From Thermophagus sp052400625 (GTDB lineage Bacteria > Bacteroidota > Bacteroidia > Bacteroidales > Marinilabiliaceae), in NCBI GenBank assembly GCA_052400625.1, contig JBQTGH010000001.1: a stretch of DNA of 64,000 bases; one strand, written 5' to 3'. Position 1 is the stretch's first letter. Each line of letters opens with the position of its first letter. Made by a program: the position numbers and the translations under genes. Positions 1 to 7,258 of the stretch are shown piece by piece. The notes beneath the pieces were generated by a model that was given only the letters and a program-made list of their open reading frames with translations, did not search any database and was not told the origin of the DNA.

Positions 1-296
1 TTGACAATCTCCGGTTCGAATCTGCTATGCCGATCTTGTGGGGTTTCTATAGAAATAGTGCCAGAGCCGGTCTTTATTTTTTTGGTGCCTTTTCCATTGC
101 GCTTGTTACCCATAGAACGTTCTTCTTCCGACAAATGATTTTCCATCTCGGCAGATAGAGCGCTTTCCAGAAATTCCTTTATGATGGGCGCAAAAACGCC
201 TCCTTCGCCTGTGAGTGATTTTCCACTACGTAATTGTTCTAAGGCCAAATCGCGTATGGCTCGGTACTCGGGTGTCTCTTTTTTCTTGTCTGTCAT
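1..296 (-). CDS. IS256-family transposase, N-terminal part (cut by window edge)
   Basis: About 98 codons are visible, starting at ATG 294-296 and running off the window. The protein begins MTDKKKETPEYRAIRDLALE and continues with GGVFAPIIKEFLESAL and EMENHLSEEERS, the N-terminal pattern of mutator-type (IS256) DDE transposases; the stretch GNKRNGKGTKKIKT followed by SIETPQDR is the usual beginning of the core. No stop or frameshift occurs in the visible part, so this copy may be functional. The catalytic DDE residues lie outside the window. Family assignment is from recognised sequence pattern. Confidence 0.88.
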   Translation of the reverse strand, partial: MTDKKKETPEYRAIRDLALEQLRSGKSLTGEGGVFAPIIKEFLESALSAEMENHLSEEERSMGNKRNGKGTKKIKTGSGTISIETPQDRHSRFEPEIV

Positions 297-465
297 AAAC
301 TGCAATATTAAGATTTATTAGTTTATGGACAGAGTTTATTTTACACTCTCGACAGAACCTGAAAACTACCCAAATGAGCTTTTAAGAATTGGTTGAAAGA
401 AAAAATATAAGTTATTTTGAGTTTAGAAAATTATACCGGACAGAGTTAAATTTACATTCCCTTTC
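297..465 (-). mobile_element. Terminal region of the IS256-type element
   Basis: Upstream of the transposase start the motif GGACAGAGTT followed by an AT-rich tract and TTTACA occurs twice, at about 331-357 and 438-465. Both read in the same orientation and lie about 105 bp apart. One of them is probably the end of the element; the other may be a subterminal copy or a relic of an older insertion. The exact outer boundary cannot be set because the opposite end of the element is outside the window. Confidence 0.55.
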
Positions 466-486
466 GAAAAAAAGAAAAATTCTACT

Positions 487-1641
487 TTAGCATTGTCCTA
501 AAAAAGGGAAGCTTACAATATCTGAAATATCCAGTGTCACATAGTAATAATTCTCATTTGTAATCTGCTATTTATTGTCGTCTGGGTCGCCACCGTTGTG
601 ACGACATACACTGGACGGATCATCCTGCTCAGTCATAAACATATCCTGCATCCAATCAGGATTTCTGTTTACAGGAATTTTGAATTCGCTAGGAATGAGA
701 ACACCTTCCCATGTTAACTAGAATAAGTTGTCAAAATTCTGAATCATTTCCACAGCATTGGCAATATCCCACCCATTTGGTGTGGCGTCACCTACCATAT
801 AAAAAACATCATAAGCAGGTCCTGTCAACTTCTCAAAAGCAATGATCAGGTCCACCAAATTAAGTTCGATGGCATAGACACCAGCCTCTTCAATTAAAAA
901 CTTATCATCGAGTTGGGAATCTTCCGTTCTGTACACCAAAGTATTGACATTTTCACCTTTATTATACGAAGGCAAGAACTGCCCCAGCCCGGTGATAAAT
1001 TTCAATTCTCCTGCCGATAATGTTCCCTGAAAGATAAAAGTGGTCGGATCAGAAGAATTCGATGTTAGCGAAGTTGCAGCCTCAGGACTTCATCCGTTTG
1101 GAGCAGCATCGCCTATCATATAAAGGGTTTCAGAAACCGGTTGATAAGTCCAGACAGTAATCTGAGAAGTGGTCATTTGAGGTTCAATCCCCTCAACAGC
1201 TACATTTGCAGTTATGCGAATATCCAGGTCAACCTCTTCACCACCGTTAAAGCCAAAGAAATCCATCAACAATGTATTGATTTCCTCATGAGTAAAACTT
1301 TTTTTTTGGTAAACAGCTTTCCCCATATTATAGCTCATTGTAGATGCAAAATTATTGCTAGCAACATCCAATTCAAGTATATAGGAAATTGAGCTGCCGG
1401 TTCCCATATTGGTGCTTGAAGCCCCCAAAATACTACCCACTTCTGCATTAGCCTGTTTCAGTATCAGAACTATTTCACTATTAGAAACACTAATGGAGAC
1501 CGGTTCTCCTATTGCGATATCGACTTCGTCATAATCGTCGAAACAACTATATGCTGACCATCCAAAAATGACGGCCATAAGGAAAATTATCAATCTGTTT
1601 AGACTGTTTTCCCAGGTGATATTTATATTATTTGTTTGCAT
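487..1641 (-). pseudogene. SusE-like outer-membrane starch/glycan-binding lipoprotein, broken by three in-frame stops
   Basis: Reading from ATG 1639-1641, one frame stays recognisable for about 384 codons. It has an N-terminal hydrophobic leader, a SusE-type N-domain, then three repeats of the family's GDAxPNGW motif region (GDAAPNG near codon 180, GDATPNGW near codon 295, and HNGGDPDDNK near codon 355). Stops interrupt at 1090-1092 (TGA), 718-720 (TAG) and 568-570 (TAG). Two fall where the family carries Trp (PNG-W and DNK-W), so TGG to TGA/TAG changes are likely. No frameshift is needed. The last residues (VTLDISD...) run straight into a 15-bp repeat also found at 2147-2161. SusE proteins normally sit beside SusC/D; here there are none. 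Confidence 0.85.
493..507 (+). repeat. Inverted-repeat end, IS3-like (distal copy)
   Basis: TTGTCCTAAAAAAGG is a perfect inverted match to 2147-2161. It abuts the 3' end of the SusE pseudogene. Orientation fits the right end of an IS3-type element whose left end lies upstream of the orfA relic. No convincing target duplication is seen. Confidence 0.6.
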
Positions 1642-1746
1642 GATTATTTCTTTTTGTAATCCTTGGTTTATGAATATGTTTTAAAATGCGTCAAAGAAGC
1701 ATACAAATTGCCAGAAGTTAAAGGTAGATATCCTGATGCAGTGTTG

Positions 1747-2115
1747 CTACTGTTTGGCTTCAGGCTTTTTTCTTATCGGAATATGCATTTCATTTTCCGC
1801 GATATCTATCAGCCTATTTAAGGCTACAACACGTAATTTCTTTTATTCTAGTCTTTTCTCAAATTCCTTTAAACGTGCATCAAACGCCTTCTCTTGAGGA
1901 CTTTATCCTTTTTCTTTGGCCATAATTTCAAAGCTTTTTACTTCTTGATTGGTCGGTTACGAGACCCCTAATTTACGAATCCAATTGTCTAAACAACAAT
2001 GCCCCTTTCTCCCATATTTTTCCATTATCTCTCCCCGACTCTTGTTCGTACTTAGATATTCCTGGACAGCCGCATGTCTCAATTCGTCCGAATAATGGTT
2101 TACTTTTCTCTTCAT
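1747..2115 (-). pseudogene. IS3-family transposase OrfA relic (HTH protein)
   Basis: From ATG 2113-2115 the frame gives MKRKVNHYSDELRHAAVQEY, then GHCCLDNWIRKLG and finally LRVVALNRLIDIAENEM followed by IPIRKKPEAKQ. That is the helix-turn-helix and leucine-zipper layout of IS3-family OrfA, including the typical IRKKPxAKQ ending. In-frame stops occur at 1957-1959, 1903-1905 and 1843-1845, with no frameshift. The expected downstream orfB (rve integrase) is missing; its place is taken by the SusE pseudogene. The element is therefore inactive. Confidence 0.82.
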
Positions 2116-2146
2116 TGTACTTGTTTTTGTTTACTTTTTTTGTAAA

Positions 2147-2161
2147 CCTTTTTTAGGACAA
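2147..2161 (-). repeat. Inverted-repeat end, IS3-like (proximal copy)
   Basis: CCTTTTTTAGGACAA lies about 32 bp upstream of the orfA relic and is the exact reverse complement of 493-507. Together the two ends bracket 1.67 kb holding orfA and the SusE pseudogene. Confidence 0.6.
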
Positions 2162-2215
2162 GTCAGTTTTTCAACGAACAGGGATTCCTAAAGCCTTTAG
2201 CCGGGAAATTTGATT

Positions 2216-3703
2216 CTATTTTAGCAGTAATTCATGATCAATACACAGCGGTTGCTCTTCCCGATGATGGGTGACATAAATTATGGAAAGGTTGCTAATT
2301 GCTGCCAGGGTATCCACCAACTTCCGAAACCCTTGCTGCTGTGCCTCATCAAACCCCTGACAGGGTTCATCCAGAATGAGTAGAGTGGGATTTTTCACCA
2401 ATGCACGCGTCAAAAGGCACAATCGCTGATAGGTGGAGGAGAGATCTGAAAACAACACATCCTCATCTTCGGCAATACCCATCACTTCCATCCATTTCAG
2501 GGCCGTTTGCCGTTGTTCCCGGCTAACGTGACGATACAGCCCTATAGTGTCGAAAAAGCCGGATTCAACCACTTGCCCGCAAGTAAAGTTACCTGGGAAA
2601 TACTGAAACAGTTCGGGCGACATAAAGCCGATCTCCCGTTTTATGTCCCAGATGCTTTCGCCACTGCCCCGTTTCCGGTCGAACAAGACAATATCGTTGG
2701 CATAAGCCTGCGGATGATCACCATAGATCAGGCTGAGCAGCGTGGACTTTCCCGATCCGTTGGGACCCGACAAGGCCCACCGTTCGCCGGGACGAATGGT
2801 CCAGTCGATTCCTTGAAGTACTTCTACAGCTCCATACCGAACTGTCACATTACGCATCTCCACCAGTACCCGAAAATCCGTTTTCTGTTGCCCATTAAGC
2901 AATGCCAACAACTCCTTCTCATCCGGTAAGGCAATGGGGTTATGATTGACGGGCACCATATCGGGCCGATACTGATCGGCGGTGCACCACTGCATCTCAT
3001 AGTTGTTTTTCATGACTAAAACATGAGTCACCACCTCGGGGATGTGCCGAAGTGCGGTAACCATTAAGAGGGAGATGCCGCTTTGTGCAATCTTTTTAAA
3101 TACCTCATCAAATTTGCGACGTGTCTCCGGATCAAGACCAATAAGGGGGTTGTCAAGCAGCAAAAGACGCGGATTGTCCAACAGAGATGCAGCCAAACGC
3201 AAACGCTTGGTCTCTCCATTGGAAAGCTTAATCAGATGTTTCTCCAACAGGGGCGACAAATTAAACTCGGCGATCACCCGTTCCATGGTCCAGGGACCCT
3301 TCACCACATTTTTTTCAGCCCTCTCCCTAAGATATTCTTCCACTGTTTGTGCCTCATCGGCATACGAAGCATTGAAACGTTGCTGATAGAAAAAATCATG
3401 GGTATGACTCAAATTGGTAAAATCGTGTTTTACATCCACTAATTCCACCAGCTGACGATGCGAAAAAAGCGGATCAGTGATCTGATGCTTCAATCGATAA
3501 TCCTGATAATAATGATGAACCACCTCTCCCCCTGCCACAAAAAAATCTCCGGCAATGGTTTTGAGCAAAGCCGTTTTTCCGGCACCGCCCGGTCCCACGA
3601 TGGCCCAATGCTCTCCACGTCGGATGCTGAAATTGAGATTCTCAAAAAGTATCCGACTCCTGAATTTGATACAGGCATTATGTATGGTGAGGATTTCGTT
3701 CAT
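2216..3703 (-). CDS. Dual ATP-binding cassette ATPase, ModF/PhrA-like
   Basis: A 495-residue cytosolic protein made of two ABC domains and no membrane segment. Domain 1 has Walker A GPGGAGKT (about 37-44), signature LSNGE and Walker B LLLLDNP, where Asn replaces the usual catalytic Glu. Domain 2 has Walker A GPNGSGKS, a weakened signature (FSDLSSTYQR) and an intact Walker B LLILDEP. Length and layout match ModF, which is about 490 residues in E. coli and linked to molybdate transport genes there, although its role is not settled. No modABC genes are nearby, so a molybdenum role is only by family. A translation-factor-type ABC-F role is less likely because no long linker is present. It stands alone. 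Confidence 0.8.
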   Translation of the reverse strand: MNEILTIHNACIKFRSRILFENLNFSIRRGEHWAIVGPGGAGKTALLKTIAGDFFVAGGEVVHHYYQDYRLKHQITDPLFSHRQLVELVDVKHDFTNLSHTHDFFYQQRFNASYADEAQTVEEYLRERAEKNVVKGPWTMERVIAEFNLSPLLEKHLIKLSNGETKRLRLAASLLDNPRLLLLDNPLIGLDPETRRKFDEVFKKIAQSGISLLMVTALRHIPEVVTHVLVMKNNYEMQWCTADQYRPDMVPVNHNPIALPDEKELLALLNGQQKTDFRVLVEMRNVTVRYGAVEVLQGIDWTIRPGERWALSGPNGSGKSTLLSLIYGDHPQAYANDIVLFDRKRGSGESIWDIKREIGFMSPELFQYFPGNFTCGQVVESGFFDTIGLYRHVSREQRQTALKWMEVMGIAEDEDVLFSDLSSTYQRLCLLTRALVKNPTLLILDEPCQGFDEAQQQGFRKLVDTLAAISNLSIIYVTHHREEQPLCIDHELLLK

Positions 3704-3784
3704 ATCAGATTATACAATAATGTAAGAAATACGCCAATGGCCAAACCACTTAAACACAATCTATCCAATCAGATAAAGTTTGTT

Positions 3785-4546
3785 TTAAAATCTTAATGCG
3801 AAACACACACACCATTGCTCACCATTATAATATGGGTAGAGAATCGATGCAGATTGCTTATTTCTATTTGGAAAGAGTTTTTTACTAATATATGGATTTA
3901 CCCAATACGCAATTTTAGTGCTTAGGATTCCGATACCTGCCCCCGTCGTAACGTCCGTTAACCAATGTCTGTCGTTATACATTCTAAAAAAACCTGTTCC
4001 TGTCGCAATGACAAAACCTGTAATTCCATACCAAGCAGAAACATCTTTATATTCTTGCCATAGAAATTCAGCTCCCATAAATGCTGTGGCAGTATGACCT
4101 GATGGGAACGAGTTATTAGAACTACCATCCGGTCTGGTTATATTAGTTGTTAATTTCAGGCTAGAGACAGTTGCTGTCATAATGAGAAATGATGTCGCTA
4201 AAATTGTTGTCCTTTTTCTAAAGTTGTTTTTCCCCTTTATTCCCAATGAATTCAGCGCATAAACAGTCAAAGTTGGTGCGTATTGAGAAAAATCATCAAT
4301 GGTTAGTTTTTCATCAATATTTTCGTTTAATTCTTCTTTTATTTCTGCATTCAAATTCTTCAGTCCATCACTTTCAATTCCAACCGTTCCATATCCAATT
4401 AATACAGTTGGGATAATTAACGATGAGTATTTAAATTCCAACTTTTTATCCGATGAAATAGTATCAGAGGAAAATTCTTGTCCAAAAATTTTAAATGAAA
4501 ATGGTAATGACACCAAAATCATTATCAAAACTTTTCTGCCTGTCAT
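3785..4546 (-). CDS. PAP2-superfamily membrane phosphatase
   Basis: A 253-residue protein with an N-terminal signal/anchor and several hydrophobic segments. It carries the three acid-phosphatase motifs: KLTTNITRP (K-x6-RP), SFPSGHTA (PSGH) and RMYNDRHWLTDV (R-x5-H-x3-D), in the right order. These bind phosphate and provide the catalytic His. Members dephosphorylate lipids such as undecaprenyl pyrophosphate, phosphatidate or lipid A; the substrate here cannot be told. Start ATG 4544-4546 precedes a clear hydrophobic leader. It runs the same way as the ABC ATPase gene but has its own 80-bp spacer. Confidence 0.85.
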   Translation of the reverse strand: MTGRKVLIMILVSLPFSFKIFGQEFSSDTISSDKKLEFKYSSLIIPTVLIGYGTVGIESDGLKNLNAEIKEELNENIDEKLTIDDFSQYAPTLTVYALNSLGIKGKNNFRKRTTILATSFLIMTATVSSLKLTTNITRPDGSSNNSFPSGHTATAFMGAEFLWQEYKDVSAWYGITGFVIATGTGFFRMYNDRHWLTDVTTGAGIGILSTKIAYWVNPYISKKLFPNRNKQSASILYPYYNGEQWCVCFALRF

Positions 4547-5201
4547 AAAATAAACTATTATAATTTTGCTTTAAATGTTATGACTGTAGCTTTGAGCACT
4601 TCAGACCGATTCTCTGCCATGCCGCTTCAATTTTTATCCGCACCTTGAGAGTTAACCCTACTTGCCCCATAGTTAATGCTCTTTGTTTGAGTCCTGCATT
4701 AGCAACAATACATCAACTCCCGAAATTTCAGATAGCAGCTAAAAATACAAATCTTTTTCAAGGACCCCGGAATTTGGATGAAATTTTATTAGAAGGTGCT
4801 AATTCTATCAAGCTCAAGAATGACGCCTTTATCCAAGGCTAATCGGGTTTACTTTGACAAACACTACAAAGTAACCTAGCAATAAGCTATTTCACCACAA
4901 TTATGCAACACGTTTTATAAACTTTTTTATCTGCTTTTCCCTGTTCGACATATACCATGATTGCAAAGCAAACCCGGGAATAATTTGCCCGGTATATTGA
5001 GTTAAACCGGCTTTGTAACCGCGAATGATTGCGTCCTTCAACATACTCAGGCAGAAGATTTAAAAAAGTTCAGGCAACAATCATTTGGCAGGTTCTGAAA
5101 ACTTTTTTTCATCCTCTCCACACTATTTCTACACATTAGTTGAGCCCATTGAAACCACCGTTCCACTACTCTTATCGTCGTGGATATTGCGTATAATTTC
5201 T
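4547..5201. other. Intergenic stretch without a convincing gene
   Basis: About 650 bp. The only open stretch noted is a 47-codon minus-strand frame at 4901-5044 (begins MLKDAIIRGY, basic C-terminus), which I do not recognise and which may be the tail of a decayed gene. No RNA gene or terminator was evident. Confidence 0.4.
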
Positions 5202-5468
5202 TTATAGATCAGGCAGTTTTTCGTGAAAACCATCTATTAATGCCTCTTTCTTTTTTCTGATCCACCCCTGTACTTGTTTCTCTCGGAAGAATGTCTCATC
5301 TATTCATTCAAAATCCTCAAAATAAACCAATGTAACGGGCAATCATTTTTTGGTATAGTTGGCACCTTTACCCTCTTGAAGTTGCGCCAAACGCCTTTTC
5401 AGATTTCTTGTACTACCGGTATAATAGCTACCATAGGCACATTGCAAAATGTACATGTAGCCCTTCAT
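5202..5468 (-). pseudogene. GIY-YIG endonuclease-like protein, broken by in-frame stops
   Basis: From ATG 5466-5468 the frame reads MKGYMYILQCAYGSYYTGST, then RNLKRRL, GKGANYTKK, LPVTLVYFEDFE, FREKQVQGWIRKKKEAL. This is the small stand-alone GIY-YIG (UPF0213/YhbQ-type) protein common in Bacteroidota. Stops lie at 5343-5345 (TGA, at a place usually Arg, so probably CGA to TGA) and 5304-5306 (TGA); the TAA at 5202-5204 precedes a further recognisable tail (RNYTQY), so it too may be a lesion. No frameshift is needed. These small proteins often travel in many near-identical copies per genome. Confidence 0.85.
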
Positions 5469-5561
5469 AAGTATAAATTTTATTTATTCATTGACCGATT
5501 AAGACACCATAGGTCTGTATATACACTTTGGGATACATTAAACACCCTTTTATTTTAATTG

Positions 5562-6197
5562 TTATTTAAAAAAACAAAACCCTTCTATGATTTTAGTTAA
5601 ATAAGCAATCATTGATAATATTTTATAAGCATTCAATTCGTTTCCAAAATCTATATCAATACCATGAATAATTTCATGCCTATTCAAATAGACGACCCAC
5701 CTGTTTAATTCCGATTGATGCATATTTATAGGTGTTTTTTGTTCGATAGATCCCAATGTAAAATGATGTTGTTCTAACAATGTTTTTCTAATTTTCGGAA
5801 AAACTTTAGGCTTATAATTATTTTTCGGGTCATTTAAAAAAAACTTTTCCCCAAAATAATCATAACAAATACCATCAATTTGAGTCAAAAACAATACAAT
5901 TGCTGAATAAAATCTTTGGGCTTCAAAAGATTCAAAAGCCTCTATCAGAATAACTTTACGATTTATATATTTTTCAATAATAATATCCTTTAAACGTTCA
6001 TAATTTTCCTTGAAATATTTTATGAAATACTTATCAATTTCATCAATTTGATTACTATATAAATAACTTATCAATACATTTATCTCCTTTCCGGAAATAG
6101 TATCAAAATTGGGTACAAACCAACCACAATCCGCCATTTTTTTTAAGAAAACGTTTAATCTTCTCGGTATTACGCAATTCAAACCTTTTATCAACAT
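5562..6197 (-). CDS. Orphan protein with HEPN-like RX4H motif
   Basis: A 211-residue soluble, mostly helical-looking protein of AT-rich composition, unlike its neighbours. I do not recognise a named family. Near the C-terminus is LNRHEIIHGIDIDFG (about 171-185), giving R173-x4-H178. This is the pattern seen in HEPN-type nucleases and in uncharacterised proteins whose ending resembles NRHxxxHG followed by a Tyr/Phe-Gly and a hydrophobic helix. An RNase or toxin/defence role is therefore possible but inferred. No antitoxin-like partner overlaps it. Start ATG 6195-6197. The low GC and the surrounding pseudogenes suggest acquisition by transfer. Confidence 0.55.
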   Translation of the reverse strand: MLIKGLNCVIPRRLNVFLKKMADCGWFVPNFDTISGKEINVLISYLYSNQIDEIDKYFIKYFKENYERLKDIIIEKYINRKVILIEAFESFEAQRFYSAIVLFLTQIDGICYDYFGEKFFLNDPKNNYKPKVFPKIRKTLLEQHHFTLGSIEQKTPINMHQSELNRWVVYLNRHEIIHGIDIDFGNELNAYKILSMIAYLTKIIEGFCFFK

Positions 6198-6504
6198 AGC
6201 GATTTAATAAACGCATAAAAATTTCATCCATAAAAAAATTTTTTCTATCAAAATAAATTCATTCAGTTCTTATAAATCAATATTTCCAATCACATTTATC
6301 CTAAATAATTGAAGTTATCCTCCAATTTCCACCTCGCATTTTTTTGCATAAAAAACTAATTGCTTTAAAAACAAATTTAAAACTATTTGGACAAATCATC
6401 TTACCCTTATGTCAAAACATAAAACAGTCCAACACAACCATTAAATTGATAACAATTCACTATCTTCAGGAATCGCAATATAACAACCACAAAGTACACA
6501 AGAA
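6198..6504. other. AT-rich divergent intergenic region
   Basis: About 300 bp between the orphan gene and the DUF434 gene, very AT-rich. It should hold two divergent promoters, but no clear Bacteroidota -7/-33 pair, repeat or RNA was found. Confidence 0.4.
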
Positions 6505-7236
6505 ATGTCACCCGACAACCGAAAACATCGGGGACCGGGTCCCCGGGATCACCTTCTTTTCACCGAAGAACTAATAAAGATTATGAGCCAGGCAGCCAAA
6601 GATTATTGCTGGTTGCTGGACAGAAACTATACCGCCAAGGCGGCCCTGAAACTGGTTGGCGACCATTATAAACTGCGAGAGCGGCAACGGACGGCTCTGG
6701 ACAGAGTTTGCCAGCCACAGGAACTGGTAGCGCGCGTGGCTGCCGGAGAACTTTACATGCCTGAAGAGTTAAAAAACCAACCTATAATTATTGACGGATT
6801 TAATCTGCTGATTATTTTGGAAGCCGTTTTAAGTGGTGCTCCGGTTTTTAAAGGAAGAGATGGACTAATAAGAGACATATCCGGTATTCATGGGTCTTAC
6901 CGCAAAATCAGTGAAACGCCTAAAGCGATAGAGTTGACAGCCACATTTTTTAAACAATATCATGCCGGTACCGTTTTATGGGTTTTCGACAAACCGGTAA
7001 GCAATTCGGGCCGTCTGGCTCAACTGGTAAAAGAGATAGGTCGTAACAACAACATTAGCTGGGAAACAAAGTTGGCGGACCAGACCGACAATAAAGTTGC
7101 TGAAGCCAACCAAATTGTTATTTCTTCTGATTCTCAGATACTGGCTCGCAGCAAACAATGGTTCAATCTGATATCATTTTTACTGAATAACAAAACCATA
7201 AAGTCTATATGGCTAATAGACATCTGGAAATATTGA
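6505..7236 (+). CDS. DUF434 domain protein
   Basis: A 243-residue cytosolic protein. The N-terminal part (MSQAAKDYCWLLDRNYTAKAALKLVGDHYKL region, about 29-80) matches the DUF434 pattern. The C-terminal part (IIIDGFNLLIILEAVLSG, then FKGRDGLIRDISGIHGSYR, and DKPVSNSG) resembles the partner domain usually found with it in archaea and bacteria. The IIDGFN and DKPVSNSG motifs recall PIN/NYN-like or phosphoesterase-like folds, so a nuclease role is conceivable, but no function is established. ATG 6505 was used; an internal Met at about residue 28 is an alternative start. Single gene, convergent with the ydiJ-like gene. Confidence 0.72.
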   Translation: MSPDNRKHRGPGPRDHLLFTEELIKIMSQAAKDYCWLLDRNYTAKAALKLVGDHYKLRERQRTALDRVCQPQELVARVAAGELYMPEELKNQPIIIDGFNLLIILEAVLSGAPVFKGRDGLIRDISGIHGSYRKISETPKAIELTATFFKQYHAGTVLWVFDKPVSNSGRLAQLVKEIGRNNNISWETKLADQTDNKVAEANQIVISSDSQILARSKQWFNLISFLLNNKTIKSIWLIDIWKY

Positions 7237-7258
7237 AGATTACATGTTAAACAACTAA

